Assembly: GCF_900460245.1 (NCBI RefSeq)
Contig: NZ_UHIP01000001.1
Span: 124,001 to 188,000, forward strand
Origin: Vibrio fluvialis
Lineage (GTDB): Bacteria; Pseudomonadota; Gammaproteobacteria; Enterobacterales; Vibrionaceae
Length of the DNA stretch: 64,000 nucleotides
Direction: 5' to 3'
Within the stretch, counting starts at the first letter, position 1; the number at the start of each line of letters is the position of its first letter. This document shows positions 31,176 to 41,712 of this stretch, piece after piece. The notes beneath the pieces were generated by a model. The model was not told the origin of the DNA. It worked only from the letters and a program-made list of their open reading frames with translations, and did no database searches. The translations under genes were made by a program, and so were the position numbers.

Positions 31176-32261
31176 ATGGAACGGATTACGGTCAGTTTAG
31201 ATGAGCGTAGCTACCCAATCTCAATTGGTGCCGGATTATTCAATGATCCGGCTCTTCTTTCTTTATCCGCAAAACAAAAAGTTCTGATCATCACCAACCA
31301 TACAGTGGCTCCGCTGTATGCTGGTAAAATCACGGCTCTGCTCGATCAAAAAGGCTGTCAGTCTGCAGTGTTAGAACTGCCGGATGGCGAGCAATACAAA
31401 AGCCTCGATACCTTCAATACCGTTATGAGTTATCTGCTTGAGCACAACTACAGCCGCGATGTGGTGATTGTGGCTCTCGGTGGTGGCGTGATTGGCGACC
31501 TGGTTGGCTTTGCGGCTGCCTGCTATCAACGCGGTGTCGATTTTATTCAGATTCCCACTACACTGCTTTCGCAAGTGGACTCTTCCGTTGGTGGTAAAAC
31601 CGCGGTGAACCATCCACTGGGCAAAAACATGATTGGTGCTTTCTACCAACCTAAAGCGGTTATCATTGATACCAACTGTTTGTCGACACTGCCTGCGCGT
31701 GAATTTGCGGCGGGAATGGCGGAAGTGATCAAATACGGCATCATTTACGATTACGACTTCTTTGTCTGGCTGGAACAGAACATGGAATCACTCTATGCGC
31801 TGGATGAGCAGGCACTCTCCTATGCGATTGCCCGTTGCTGCCAGATCAAAGCGGAAGTGGTGGCGCAGGATGAAAAAGAGTCGGGTATTCGCGCGTTGTT
31901 GAACCTGGGTCATACATTTGGTCATGCGATCGAAGCAGAACTGGGGTATGGTAACTGGCTACACGGTGAAGCCGTGGCAGCAGGTACGGTGATGGCGGCA
32001 AAAACCGCTCAGCTTCAAGGGCTTATCTCTCAAGAGCAACTGGATCGCATTCAGGCGATTTTGCAAAAAGCCAACCTTCCGGTTCATACACCGGACAGCA
32101 TGTCGTTCGACGATTTCATGAAACACATGATGCGCGACAAAAAAGTGTTGGCAGGTGAGCTACGCTTGGTATTACCGACCAGTATCGGTACATCCGATGT
32201 GGTCAAAGGGGTACCTGAAGCGGTGATTGAACAAGCCATCGACTACTGCCGTACGGTGTAA
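31176..32261 (+). CDS. aroB: 3-dehydroquinate synthase
   Basis: 361 residues. NAD-binding glycine motif [33 protein letters not shown], and metal ligands including the histidines in [11 protein letters not shown] and WLHGEAV. It converts DAHP to 3-dehydroquinate. Begins 27 bp after aroK with GGAG upstream. Confidence 0.97.
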   Translation: MERITVSLDERSYPISIGAGLFNDPALLSLSAKQKVLIITNHTVAPLYAGKITALLDQKGCQSAVLELPDGEQYKSLDTFNTVMSYLLEHNYSRDVVIVALGGGVIGDLVGFAAACYQRGVDFIQIPTTLLSQVDSSVGGKTAVNHPLGKNMIGAFYQPKAVIIDTNCLSTLPAREFAAGMAEVIKYGIIYDYDFFVWLEQNMESLYALDEQALSYAIARCCQIKAEVVAQDEKESGIRALLNLGHTFGHAIEAELGYGNWLHGEAVAAGTVMAAKTAQLQGLISQEQLDRIQAILQKANLPVHTPDSMSFDDFMKHMMRDKKVLAGELRLVLPTSIGTSDVVKGVPEAVIEQAIDYCRTV

Positions 32262-32306
32262 TTCGAACTTTTTCAGTATGACTACTGACTGTCATTAGGA
32301 ATCTTC

Positions 32307-33815
32307 ATGAGTTTGGCACATGAGTTGACGTTGGATTCCCAGGTGGAGCTGCTTGAACGCTTGCAGCTGCTGACCCGTTTTGGTTCCAACTTCGTCAATG
32401 TGGTCGGTCCGCTGGGTGCGGGTAAATCCTGGCTGGCCCAACGTTATCTGGAACATTGGGCAGACGACAAAAACCAGTCGCTATTAATGTGCCATCCGAA
32501 TCAGGATGACGAGCAGCGCCGCACCACGTTGCTGACTCAACTGGTGTCGGAACCGCTGTTCAATCCTAAAGACTCCCTGATCGAAAGTTTTTCCCGCCTG
32601 TTTGAAGACAGCAGCTGCGATATCGTGGTGGTGGTCGACGACGCTCATCTGCTCACGGACACGATGATTTCAGAATTGTGGATGTGGGTACTGGAAGCGC
32701 AGAGCAACCCGCGCTGGACAGTGAACGTTGTGCTGTTTGCGCAGTCCAACAGTCTGGACGCTCTGCTGACTCGTCTGAGCTATGGTCAGGAACTCAAACC
32801 GATTGACCTCGAAATTGAGGCGCTCTCACAAGATGAGTGTGACAGGCTGTTTGAGCAGCGCGTCATGCGTTATGTTGAAGACGATATGGAACGTCAGGTT
32901 CGTCAGGCCTACAAAAAAGTGCAGCCGTTACCGGGAGAGATTATGGCACTCGCAGATCAGAAAATGGAAAAACGTATTGTGATTCGTTCCATCATCGGTT
33001 CGCCGTTGAAGATTACGCTGCTGGTGCTGATTCTGTTACTGCTGATTGGTGGTGGCTACTGGTGGATGCTGTCGCAGCCATCACCGGACGACAAAGCGCA
33101 GCAACTGGCACAAAATCAGGAACAAACGGCGATTCCGACGCTCAACACGGCTTCCGGTTCGTCAACCAAAATGGATTCAGTGCTGGCAGAGAGCGATACT
33201 CAGCCCGCGCAGTTAGAAGACGATTCTTCTGCCTTGCCACCGGATGTGAAAGAGTCCACCGAAGGTGTGGGTCAGGCAGACAGCAATCAGCAGCGTGTCG
33301 TGATCACCTCTGATGTTGTTGATGCGTTGCTGGAAGGCAAACCGCAGGCCGCCGATACCTCAGCGATCGATAAGGTCGTGGCCGCGGCGCCTCAAGTTGA
33401 CGCACAACCCAAAGTGGCCGCAGAAACAGTACAAGCGGCGCAACTGGCATCACCACCGGCGGTAGAACAACCAGCCGCAGCAGAGCAAACGCCACCGCAA
33501 ACCAAGATTACTTTCTCTTTTGGCCGTGAAGAGCTGAAAGCGATGTCGCCACGCAGCTACACGTTGCAACTGGCGGCGGTCAACTCGCTGGCCGAAGTGC
33601 AGACGTTCATCGAACGTCATCAGTTGCAAGGCAAAGTGAATGTCTACCCGACACTGCGCAACGATGTCGAGTGGTACATCATTACCTACAGTAACTACCC
33701 AACCATTCAGATGGCGCGCGATGCGGTGGAAACGCTGCCGAAATCGTTGCAGGCGATGGGGCCATGGGCCAAATCGCTCAGTCAGGTACACCGGGAAATT
33801 GAGCGTGGCCAGTAA
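32307..33815 (+). CDS. damX: cell-division SPOR-domain protein DamX
   Basis: 502 residues. The N-terminal part is an AAA-type ATPase-like domain with Walker A GPLGAGKS at 34-41 and Walker B VVVVDDAH at 107-114. One transmembrane helix (about 234-254) precedes a low-complexity Pro/Ala/Gln-rich linker (about 258-400) and a C-terminal SPOR domain (about 413-495) that binds denuded septal glycan strands. The intact P-loop is worth noting because the enterobacterial protein is studied mainly for its SPOR domain. Confidence 0.9.
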   Translation: MSLAHELTLDSQVELLERLQLLTRFGSNFVNVVGPLGAGKSWLAQRYLEHWADDKNQSLLMCHPNQDDEQRRTTLLTQLVSEPLFNPKDSLIESFSRLFEDSSCDIVVVVDDAHLLTDTMISELWMWVLEAQSNPRWTVNVVLFAQSNSLDALLTRLSYGQELKPIDLEIEALSQDECDRLFEQRVMRYVEDDMERQVRQAYKKVQPLPGEIMALADQKMEKRIVIRSIIGSPLKITLLVLILLLLIGGGYWWMLSQPSPDDKAQQLAQNQEQTAIPTLNTASGSSTKMDSVLAESDTQPAQLEDDSSALPPDVKESTEGVGQADSNQQRVVITSDVVDALLEGKPQAADTSAIDKVVAAAPQVDAQPKVAAETVQAAQLASPPAVEQPAAAEQTPPQTKITFSFGREELKAMSPRSYTLQLAAVNSLAEVQTFIERHQLQGKVNVYPTLRNDVEWYIITYSNYPTIQMARDAVETLPKSLQAMGPWAKSLSQVHREIERGQ

Positions 33816-33909
33816 GGCTGCGCCGTTAGGTGCCATTTACGTTGGGTCTGGCCTCAAAATGTGTTACATTCCGCAGCCTTATTTTTTCGGTGATTGATTA
33901 GAGCAGTAG

Positions 33910-34740
33910 ATGAAAAAGCAGCGTGCCTTTCTGAAATGGGCGGGGGGAAAGTTTGGCCTCGTCGAAGACATTCAACGCCACCTGCCACCGGCTGATGAAC
34001 TGGTTGAACCGTTTGTCGGCGCTGGGTCTATCTTCCTCAACACCGAGTTTAAGCATTACCTGCTGGCGGATATCAATCCGGATCTGATCAATCTCTACAA
34101 TCTGCTTAAAGAGCGTCCAAGCGATTACATCGACGAAGCCAAGCGCTGGTTTACGCCGGAAAACAATCGCAAAGAAGCGTACCTGTCGATTCGTCAGCAG
34201 TTTAATCAGACGGACGATATCATGTACCGCTCACTGGCCTTTCTGTATATGAACCGTTTTGGCTTTAACGGCTTGTGCCGTTACAACAAAAAAGGCGGTT
34301 TCAATGTGCCGTTTGGTTCATACAAAAAACCTTATTTCCCGCAAGCTGAACTGGAATTCTTTGCCGAAAAAGCGCAGCGCGCGACTTTTATCTGTGCTGG
34401 TTACGACGAGACGTTTCGCCGCGCGGCAGCCAGCAGCGTGGTGTATTGCGATCCCCCGTACGCGCCGCTGTCATCGACGGCCAATTTTACGTCTTACGCG
34501 GGTAATGGCTTTACACTTGATGACCAGGCTGCGTTGGCCGATATCGCCGAGAAAACCGCGACAGAACGCGGCATTCCGGTGCTGATTTCCAACCACGACA
34601 CCATTCTGACCCGCCGTTTGTACCATGGCGCGCAGCTCAATGTGGTGAAAGTGAAGCGTACCATCAGTCGCAACGGCGCGGGTCGCAACAAGGTGGACGA
34701 ACTGCTGGCGCTGTTCAGCCCGGCTCAACAGGATTTGTAA
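33910..34740 (+). CDS. dam: DNA adenine methyltransferase (GATC)
   Basis: 276 residues of the D12 class N6-adenine methyltransferases: FLKWAGGK (7-14) and LVEPFVGAGSIF for S-adenosylmethionine, and the catalytic DPPY at 181-184. It methylates GATC sites, and in Vibrio cholerae Dam is essential through initiation of chromosome II. A 94-bp gap separates it from damX. Confidence 0.97.
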   Translation: MKKQRAFLKWAGGKFGLVEDIQRHLPPADELVEPFVGAGSIFLNTEFKHYLLADINPDLINLYNLLKERPSDYIDEAKRWFTPENNRKEAYLSIRQQFNQTDDIMYRSLAFLYMNRFGFNGLCRYNKKGGFNVPFGSYKKPYFPQAELEFFAEKAQRATFICAGYDETFRRAAASSVVYCDPPYAPLSSTANFTSYAGNGFTLDDQAALADIAEKTATERGIPVLISNHDTILTRRLYHGAQLNVVKVKRTISRNGAGRNKVDELLALFSPAQQDL

Positions 34741-34865
34741 TAACTGGCGCCGAATGTGCAGATTTGCCTGCTGGCCTGGCCCTTGGCGCTAGGATCTCTC
34801 CGCTCCCTTAGGTAGAATGTCGAACATAAACTGTTCACTGCATTCCATCGCCTAAGAGGTCAGGT

Positions 34866-35537
34866 ATGAAAGATTTTCTCATTGCTCCATCCATTCTCTC
34901 TGCAGATTTTGCCCGTCTCGGGGAAGACGTCGAAAAAGTCCTGGCGGCGGGTGCCGACGTGGTTCACTTTGACGTGATGGACAACCACTACGTACCTAAC
35001 CTGACGTTTGGCGCGCCCATTTGTAAAGCGCTGCGTGATTATGGCATTACCGCACCGATTGACGTTCACTTGATGGTCAAACCGGTCGATCGCATCATTC
35101 CTGATTTCGCTAAAGCCGGCGCTTCGATGATCACTTTCCATGTTGAAGCGTCTGAGCACGTTGACCGTACACTGCAACTGATCAAAGAGCACGGCTGTAA
35201 AGCGGGCGTAGTGCTTAACCCGGCAACGTCACTCAGCCATCTGGATTACATCATGGACAAAGTGGATATGATTCTGCTGATGTCGGTCAACCCGGGTTTT
35301 GGCGGTCAGTCATTCATTCCGCATACGCTGGATAAACTGCGTGCGGTGCGCAAACTGATTGATGACAGCGGCCGTGATATTCGTCTGGAAATCGACGGCG
35401 GTGTGAAAGTGGACAACATTCGCGAAATCGCGGCAGCCGGTGCGGATATGTTCGTGGCTGGTTCGGCGATTTTCGGTCAGCCAGATTACAAAGCGGTCGT
35501 GGACGCGATGCGTGCAGAGCTGGCTCGCGTAGAATAA
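34866..35537 (+). CDS. rpe: ribulose-phosphate 3-epimerase
   Basis: 223 residues, TIM barrel with the signatures [40 protein letters not shown] and [12 protein letters not shown]. It interconverts ribulose 5-phosphate and xylulose 5-phosphate in the pentose phosphate pathway. A start ATG follows AGAGGTCAGGT. Confidence 0.97.
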   Translation: MKDFLIAPSILSADFARLGEDVEKVLAAGADVVHFDVMDNHYVPNLTFGAPICKALRDYGITAPIDVHLMVKPVDRIIPDFAKAGASMITFHVEASEHVDRTLQLIKEHGCKAGVVLNPATSLSHLDYIMDKVDMILLMSVNPGFGGQSFIPHTLDKLRAVRKLIDDSGRDIRLEIDGGVKVDNIREIAAAGADMFVAGSAIFGQPDYKAVVDAMRAELARVE

Positions 35538-35574
35538 CAACCGATTACAATTAAAAAGCCTTAGGAAGATTGTT

Positions 35575-36255
35575 TTGAACCAAATTAAGTTGATCGCTTT
35601 TGATCTCGACGGCACGTTACTCGACAGCGTGCCAGACTTGGCGGTTGCCGCCGATCAAGCGGTGCGCGCGATGGGATTCCCTGGCGTGACTGAACTGCAG
35701 GTGCGCGATTATGTCGGTAATGGTGCCGATGTGCTGATTGCCCGCTCTCTGAGCCAGAGCCTGACGATTGATCCGTCACTGAGCGACGAAGTGCGCAGCA
35801 AAGCGCGCGTGCTGTTTGATGATTTCTATGAGCAGACTGGCCACAAGCTGAGCCACCTTTACGCCAATGTTAAAGAGACGCTGGCGCAGCTGCACCGCGC
35901 GGGTTTCACTCTGGCGCTGGTGACCAATAAACCGTCGAAGTTTGTGCCGCACGTGCTGGCTCAGCATGGTATTGATGGCTACTTCAGTGACGTGATTGGC
36001 GGCGATACCTTCCCGAACAAGAAGCCGGATCCGATGGCACTGAACTGGCTGCTGGACAAACACCAGCTGAGCGCCAGCGAAATGCTGATGGTCGGTGATT
36101 CCAAGAACGACATTCTGGCGGCGAAAAATGCCGGCTGTGCGTCGTTCGGTCTGACTTACGGTTACAACCACGGCGAACCCATCGCTGCGTCTGAGCCGGA
36201 TGTGGTGGCGGATAACATCGCGCAATTGCTCGATGTTGTGCTCGTTTCTGCGTAA
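35575..36255 (+). CDS. gph: phosphoglycolate phosphatase
   Basis: 226 residues of the HAD superfamily: nucleophile motif FDLDGTLLDS near the N terminus, VTNKPSKF, and the metal-binding MVGDSKNDILAAKNAG. It dephosphorylates 2-phosphoglycolate formed during DNA repair. The only start placing the complete HAD motif behind a ribosome-binding site (TAGGAAG, 8 bases away) is TTG at 35575, a rare start that may lower translation. Confidence 0.93.
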   Translation: MNQIKLIAFDLDGTLLDSVPDLAVAADQAVRAMGFPGVTELQVRDYVGNGADVLIARSLSQSLTIDPSLSDEVRSKARVLFDDFYEQTGHKLSHLYANVKETLAQLHRAGFTLALVTNKPSKFVPHVLAQHGIDGYFSDVIGGDTFPNKKPDPMALNWLLDKHQLSASEMLMVGDSKNDILAAKNAGCASFGLTYGYNHGEPIAASEPDVVADNIAQLLDVVLVSA

Positions 36256-36324
36256 AAGACCGCAATCTTCGCTGGCAAAATACTCGTTAATGAGTACACT
36301 GCTGGTTTGATGTTTTTCAAATAA

Positions 36325-36358
36325 AAGCGCGCTCAGAGTGGTCTGGGCGCGCCTTTTT
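36325..36358 (+). terminator. gph terminator
   Basis: GCGCGCTCAGA-GTGG-TCTGGGCGCGC stem (one wobble pair) with flanking A and T runs, between gph and trpS; it may attenuate read-through into trpS. Confidence 0.75.
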
Positions 36359-36409
36359 CACAGATTTGTTCTGTCTTATCTCATATTAAGTAACAAGGAA
36401 ATCATACTC

Positions 36410-37426
36410 ATGAGCAAACCCATCGTATTGAGTGGTGTTCAACCGTCAGGTGAACTAAGTATCGGTAACTACTTGGGTGCTCTACGTCAATGGCAACAGA
36501 TGCAAGACGACTATGATTGTCACTACTGTGTAGTGGATTTGCATGCGATCACGGTTCGTCAGGATCCGAAAGCGCTGCATGAAGCAACACTGGATGCATT
36601 GGCAATCTGTCTGGCCGTTGGTGTTGATCCGAAAAAGAGCACGCTATTTGTTCAGTCACATGTACCAGAGCATGCTCAATTGGGTTGGGTTCTTAACTGT
36701 TACACACAAATGGGCGAACTGAGCCGCATGACTCAGTTTAAGGACAAGTCTGCGCGTTACGCGAACGATGTAAACGCCGGTCTGTTTGACTACCCGGTTC
36801 TGATGGCTGCGGATATTCTGTTGTACGGCGCGCACCAAGTGCCTGTAGGCAGCGACCAGAAGCAGCACTTGGAGTTGGCGCGCGATATCGCCACCCGTTT
36901 CAACAACATCTACAGTCCTGAAACGCCAATCTTTGAAGTGCCGGAGCCGTACATTCCGACCGTGAATGCACGCGTGATGAGCCTGCAAGATGCGACCAAG
37001 AAAATGTCGAAGTCGGATGACAACCGCAAGAACGTGATCACGTTGCTGGAAGATCCGAAGTCGATCATTAAAAAGATCAACAAAGCCCAGACAGACACAG
37101 ATACGCCGCCACGCATCGCACACGATGTAGAAGCGAAGGCAGGCATCTCGAACCTGATGGGGCTGTACGCAGCGGCTACCGGTAAAACGTTTGCCGAAAT
37201 TGAAGCGCAATACGCGGGCGTGGAAATGTACGGTCCGTTTAAGAAAGACGTCGGTGAAGCGCTGGTGGCGATGTTAGAACCGGTTCAAGCTGAATACCAC
37301 CGCGTGCGTGCAGATCGCGCGTACCTCGACAGTGTGATGCGTGATGGCGCAGAGAAAGCCTCAGCGCGTGCACTGCAAACCCTGAAGAAAGTGTTTGATG
37401 CCGTTGGTTTTGTGGCTCGCCCGTAA
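36410..37426 (+). CDS. trpS: tryptophanyl-tRNA synthetase
   Basis: 338 residues, class I synthetase: [15 protein letters not shown] (the HIGH equivalent) and [10 protein letters not shown] (KMSKS). I choose ATG 36410, with AAGGAA upstream and family start SKPIVLSG; the frame opens 24 codons earlier, inside the preceding terminator. Closes the aroK-to-trpS cluster. Confidence 0.97.
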   Translation: MSKPIVLSGVQPSGELSIGNYLGALRQWQQMQDDYDCHYCVVDLHAITVRQDPKALHEATLDALAICLAVGVDPKKSTLFVQSHVPEHAQLGWVLNCYTQMGELSRMTQFKDKSARYANDVNAGLFDYPVLMAADILLYGAHQVPVGSDQKQHLELARDIATRFNNIYSPETPIFEVPEPYIPTVNARVMSLQDATKKMSKSDDNRKNVITLLEDPKSIIKKINKAQTDTDTPPRIAHDVEAKAGISNLMGLYAAATGKTFAEIEAQYAGVEMYGPFKKDVGEALVAMLEPVQAEYHRVRADRAYLDSVMRDGAEKASARALQTLKKVFDAVGFVARP

Positions 37427-37441
37427 ACTTTCTCTGAATAT

Positions 37442-37472
37442 AAAAAGCCCCGGCATTGTCCGGGGCTTTTTT
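37442..37472 (+). terminator. trpS terminator
   Basis: AAAAAGCCCCGG-CATTGT-CCGGGGCTTTTTT hairpin 16 bp after the stop. Confidence 0.9.
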
Positions 37473-37734
37473 ATGCCTTGAGGAAATCTCTTTGTAATCA
37501 ATGTTTAATCTAACCTTCATTTAAGTTTTTACGTTAACTGTTGAAACTTTGCGTTCGGTTCAAACATTGATCATAAGAATGCGAGATATGTCTCGATATG
37601 CATAGTGAATGGTTTGTATTTGCAGTCAAAAGCACAACACTGGTTTATGTTTTTAACCGTGTTGCAGTGATGAATGTGACACATCGCACTTAACTTCATA
37701 CCTAGATTACATCGTAGGGATGACGAGGCTAATC
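37473..37734. other. upstream region of xds
   Basis: 262 bp without a gene. It holds a small hairpin CGAGA-TATG-TCTCG followed by the palindrome ATATGCAT (around 37582-37602) and a weak CRP-like site, TGTGA-N6-GCACT, at 37675-37690. No Pho box or promoter could be assigned with confidence. Confidence 0.4.
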
Positions 37735-40353
37735 ATGCATACCCAACCCACTTTTTCAGTTTCTTTTTCGGCACTGGCGCTGGCCATTGCTGCGGGACTC
37801 AGTGCGCCAGCGCGCGCGGAGATTGTGCTGTCGCAATACGTTGAGGGCAGCAGTTACAACAAAGCGATCGAGATCGCCAACACGGGCGACGCGTCGGTCA
37901 GTCTGGATGGCTACTCGCTGGCAATGTCGACCAACGGCAGTGGCAGCTGGGATAAAATCCTGCCGCTGAGCGGCCGAGTGATCGCCGCACACGATGTGTT
38001 GGTGCTGTCTAACTCCGGCGCCAACAGTGACATTCAGGCGGTCACCGATATCAGCAACAACAGCGTGATCAATTTTAATGGCAACGACCCGGTGGCGCTG
38101 CTTAACAGTGATGGTTCCGTGCATGATGTCATTGGCGACATGGGCGGCGCCGATTTCGGGAAAGACCGCACTCTGGTGCGCCAAGCTGATGCGCTGACGC
38201 CATCGGCGGTGTATCAGCCACAGCAGTGGATGGTGTGGGATGCCAATGTCATCGACGGTTTGGGTTCGCTTGATACAGAGCTGCCTGAGGCGTTCACCTG
38301 TAATCAGGATGGCAACGAGCCAACCTTTACCTCTATTCAGGATATTCAGGGCGAGGGCGATACGTCACCGTTTATCAACGGTTATCCGTACATCACCGAC
38401 GACGAATACACGGTGAAAGGGGTGGTCAGTGCGGTGACGGGTGGCCTGACCAAAGGGTTCTATCTGCAAGCGTTGGACGATGATAACAATCCGTTGACTT
38501 CAGAAGGGCTGTTTGTGTTTACCGGTCAGTCGTCGAGCGATCTTCAGCCGGGGGATGTCGTGTGTACCCGCGGTAAAGTGCAGGAGTACTACAATCTGAC
38601 CCAACTGAAAGTAGAGAACAATCAGTGGGAAAAATTGTCCGAACAAGCCGCACCGACCGCACACGAGGTCACCATTTTGGGCAGCGACGAGCACTTTGCC
38701 CAAACCATGGAACGCTACGAAGGCATGTTGGTGACGCTGCCTAAAGCGCTGGATATGCGTGTCACCCGCACCTTTGGTTACGATTACGATGCGCGCCGCA
38801 ACAATATGGTGCTCGCCCAAGGGCGTGTGAACATGCAGCCGAACCAGTTGTTCCCGGCAGGTTCCGAACAGGCTCAGCAACAGAGCCTCGACAACGCTCA
38901 GCGCCGACTGTTTGTCGAATCGGATGCCAAAGCGGGTGATGGTCAGATCCCTTACTACCCGCAATTTGGCCGCAGCGATATCGATCAGGATGGCTCAACG
39001 GAAGACTACATTCGTGTGGATGATACGCTGTTCGATGTGGAAGGCGTGGTGACCTACAGCTACGGCGAATACCGTCTGGTGGTGACCAACACCATCAGCC
39101 AGGACAATCTGGTCCACAACGATCCGCGTACCGCAAAACCTAAGATGTACGAAGGGGATTTGCGCATCGCGTCGTTTAACGTCCTCAACTACTTCAATTC
39201 TCCTTATGGTGGTGACGCGAATCAGCACGGTGATAACCGCGGTGCCAGCAACTTTACTGAGTTCTCGATGCAGCAGGCGAAGATCGTCAATGCGATTTTG
39301 CGTCTGGATGCGGACATCGTCGGCTTGATGGAAATTGAGAACAACGGTTTTGGTGATGGTGCGGCGATTCGCCAACTGGTCGATCAACTCAATGAACGTA
39401 TCGATGACAAGAAAAAACGCTACCAGTTTGTAGCTGTGGATTCGAATCAGGATGGTCAGACCGATGAGAAAGATTCGGTTGGCAGCGACGCGATCACCAC
39501 GGGCGTAATTTATCGCGACAAAGTGGTCAAACTGCTGCAAAGCCGAGTGATCCCAATGCCGAGTCAGCAAGCACCTGAAGTGCTGAATGAGGAAGGCAAA
39601 GTGATTGAAGATGGTAAGAACTACCAGCGTGATACGCTGGCGCCGACCTTTAAAGTCAAAGGCGGGAACGAGACCATCACCGTTGCCGTCAACCACCTTA
39701 AATCCAAAGGTTCAGCTTGCTGGGAAGATGCGGCGCCGGTCAGTGAAGGCGGGCAGGGCGGCGCGGATGCCGATCTGCAGGGTTCGTGTGAGAACTTCCG
39801 TGTTGCCGGAGCGGTGGCACTGGGTGAAGCGTTGGCGAAAATCGACGGTCACAAAGTGATTCTTGGCGACATGAACTCGTACGGCAAGGAAGATCCGATG
39901 CTGGTTCTGACTGACTACACGCCAGAGAAATACGGCAAAGTCATTAAGGCAGCGCGCAATACCGTGATTGGTGAACAACCCCAGTTTGGCGATGACGGCG
40001 CGGTGATCACGCAAGGTTTCGGTTACCTGAGTGCGATGGAACTGGCGCACAAAGACAACAGCTGGAGCTACTCGTACAACGACGAAGTGGGCGCGCTCGA
40101 TCATCTGTTGGTCAGCGACAGTCTGAAGCTGCGTGTCGTCGATGCCATTGACTGGCACATCAACGGCGGCGAATCGACGCTGTTTGACTACAACGATGAA
40201 TACAAAGGCGATCTGCCGAAATATGAGGACCATTTCCGCGCTTCTGACCATGATCCAGCCGTGGTTGAGCTCAATATCTACGGCGGCTCATTCAGCGTGG
40301 TAGGGTTGGGGTTGCTACTGGGTTTAGGTTGGTGGCGTCGTAAATCGGCTTAA
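37735..40353 (+). CDS. xds: extracellular exonuclease Xds (ExeM/NucH family) with GlyGly-CTERM sorting signal
   Basis: 872 residues. Signal peptide (about 1-28, ending APARA), lamin-tail domain (about 30-140), an OB-fold domain (about 210-330), and an endonuclease/exonuclease/phosphatase domain (about 470-840) with ASFNVLNYF, MEIENNGFGDG, NHLKSKGSACW and the closing SDHDPAVVEL. The tail GGSFSVVGLGLLLGLGWWRRKSA is a GlyGly-CTERM anchor processed by rhombosortase for type II secretion. V. cholerae Xds degrades extracellular DNA, shapes biofilm and supplies nucleotides. ATG 37735 has GAGG seven bases upstream; an ATG five codons earlier lacks spacing. Confidence 0.93.
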   Translation: MHTQPTFSVSFSALALAIAAGLSAPARAEIVLSQYVEGSSYNKAIEIANTGDASVSLDGYSLAMSTNGSGSWDKILPLSGRVIAAHDVLVLSNSGANSDIQAVTDISNNSVINFNGNDPVALLNSDGSVHDVIGDMGGADFGKDRTLVRQADALTPSAVYQPQQWMVWDANVIDGLGSLDTELPEAFTCNQDGNEPTFTSIQDIQGEGDTSPFINGYPYITDDEYTVKGVVSAVTGGLTKGFYLQALDDDNNPLTSEGLFVFTGQSSSDLQPGDVVCTRGKVQEYYNLTQLKVENNQWEKLSEQAAPTAHEVTILGSDEHFAQTMERYEGMLVTLPKALDMRVTRTFGYDYDARRNNMVLAQGRVNMQPNQLFPAGSEQAQQQSLDNAQRRLFVESDAKAGDGQIPYYPQFGRSDIDQDGSTEDYIRVDDTLFDVEGVVTYSYGEYRLVVTNTISQDNLVHNDPRTAKPKMYEGDLRIASFNVLNYFNSPYGGDANQHGDNRGASNFTEFSMQQAKIVNAILRLDADIVGLMEIENNGFGDGAAIRQLVDQLNERIDDKKKRYQFVAVDSNQDGQTDEKDSVGSDAITTGVIYRDKVVKLLQSRVIPMPSQQAPEVLNEEGKVIEDGKNYQRDTLAPTFKVKGGNETITVAVNHLKSKGSACWEDAAPVSEGGQGGADADLQGSCENFRVAGAVALGEALAKIDGHKVILGDMNSYGKEDPMLVLTDYTPEKYGKVIKAARNTVIGEQPQFGDDGAVITQGFGYLSAMELAHKDNSWSYSYNDEVGALDHLLVSDSLKLRVVDAIDWHINGGESTLFDYNDEYKGDLPKYEDHFRASDHDPAVVELNIYGGSFSVVGLGLLLGLGWWRRKSA

Positions 40354-40370
40354 GTCGAGTGATAAACTGA

Positions 40371-40395
40371 GGGGGAGCATCATGCTCCCCTTTTT
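40371..40395 (+). terminator. xds terminator
   Basis: GGGGAGC-ATCAT-GCTCCCC followed by TTTTT. Confidence 0.8.
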
Positions 40396-40428
40396 GTGTC
40401 TGCTGCCGGGGCAGGTAAGCACTAACGG

Positions 40429-41700
40429 CTATTTGGTGCGCTCAATGCCGGCTGCTTTCATTATGTATTTCTCATAAATCGGCTCGCTGGTGCCTTTCTT
40501 CACTTTGTAGAGAAAGTATTTCTCAAACGCAATTTTGGCCAAATGTACCCATTGCCCCATCCCCGTCCAGTTCGTGTTGCGCGGAGGATTTTGTGGCAAT
40601 GCGACAAAAGCTGCCCCTTTATCGCCCATATCTGCCAGACACACCGCATTGAGTGTCGGCTTGGTGTGCATCGCTTCACCGCGCTCCAAGCTGAGAATAT
40701 TCTCCACAATGGCCGTGGTCATCGATTCAATCATAAAACCCGTTTTGGGAGCACCCACCAGCACGGGAGTTTGCTCCAGAGGCGGAATAGCCACACACAC
40801 GCCAGCGGCAAAAATATTGTCGTACACCGGGCTGCGCTGGTATTCATCAGTCATGACAAAACCTTTCGGGTTACACAGGTCCGGTACGGCCGCAATCGCC
40901 GCTGAGCCTTTAAACGGAGGCAGGAACATCGCCATGCTGAAGGGCAGTGCATGTTCGAAATCGACTTCGGCTTTGCGATTGAGCTCTTCAATGTGTGCCA
41001 CGTCTGCTTCAAATTGAGTGACGCGAGCATTGCAAATCCATTTGATACCGCGTTCACGGAATTCATGTTCCATCAGCGCTTTGGAGTCCCCCACGCCACC
41101 CAGGCCCATGTGGCCGATATAGGGCTCGCTGGTGACAAACGTCATAGGCACTTTATCGCGGACTTTGAGTTTACGCAGATGGCTTTCGAGCGACAGAATG
41201 TACTCGTAGGCGGGGCCAAAACAGCTTGCACCCTGCATGGCGCCAACGATGACCGGTCCCGGATTGTCGACCAGTTGCTGCAGAGCTTGGTAAGCTTTCA
41301 CCGCGTGATCAACCGTGCAGATCGATTGGGTGTAGCCGTTCTCCGGCCCTGAGCCCGGTACCGCTTCAAATGCCAGTTTCGGACCGCTGCAAATGACAAG
41401 GTAGTCGTAACAATACTGTTGACCATCGCCAGTACTCAGTGAGTGCGCTTGGGCGTCGATGGCGGTTACCCCTGACGTGTTGAAGGGAATGCCGAATTTG
41501 TCCACGTAGGGGCTCAGTTCGAGAATCACCTGCTCTTTGGTCCGTTCTCCCAATGCAACCCAGGGATTGGACGGAATAAAGTGAAATTCAGAGCCTTCGT
41601 TGATCAACATGACTTCATGGTCAGCAGGCAGTTTTTGTCGTAGTTCGTAGCAGGCAGACATGCCGCCTAACCCGGCGCCGATAACGATGGTCCTCTTCAT
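40429..41700 (-). CDS. sulfide:quinone oxidoreductase-like flavoprotein
   Basis: 423 residues. N-terminal FAD motif VIGAGLGGMSA (6-16). Three cysteines stand exactly where sulfide:quinone oxidoreductases have their redox cysteines: Cys128 (QSICTVDHA), Cys160 (QGASCFGPAYE) and Cys354 (NAVCLADMGD), so the catalytic set appears complete. The C terminus (WVHLAKIAFEKYFLYKVK) is amphipathic, fitting monotopic membrane attachment. It probably oxidises sulfide to polysulfide or persulfide and reduces quinone. It stands alone between xds and pabA, with an 11+11 bp inverted repeat at its promoter. I assign the type but not the SQR subtype. Confidence 0.85.
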   Translation of the reverse strand: MKRTIVIGAGLGGMSACYELRQKLPADHEVMLINEGSEFHFIPSNPWVALGERTKEQVILELSPYVDKFGIPFNTSGVTAIDAQAHSLSTGDGQQYCYDYLVICSGPKLAFEAVPGSGPENGYTQSICTVDHAVKAYQALQQLVDNPGPVIVGAMQGASCFGPAYEYILSLESHLRKLKVRDKVPMTFVTSEPYIGHMGLGGVGDSKALMEHEFRERGIKWICNARVTQFEADVAHIEELNRKAEVDFEHALPFSMAMFLPPFKGSAAIAAVPDLCNPKGFVMTDEYQRSPVYDNIFAAGVCVAIPPLEQTPVLVGAPKTGFMIESMTTAIVENILSLERGEAMHTKPTLNAVCLADMGDKGAAFVALPQNPPRNTNWTGMGQWVHLAKIAFEKYFLYKVKKGTSEPIYEKYIMKAAGIERTK

Positions 41701-41712
41701 CTCGTTCTTCCT

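Noticed and set aside
37675..37690. CRP site upstream of xds
   Set aside because: Left half is perfect but the right half matches only three of five; too weak to list as a site on its own.
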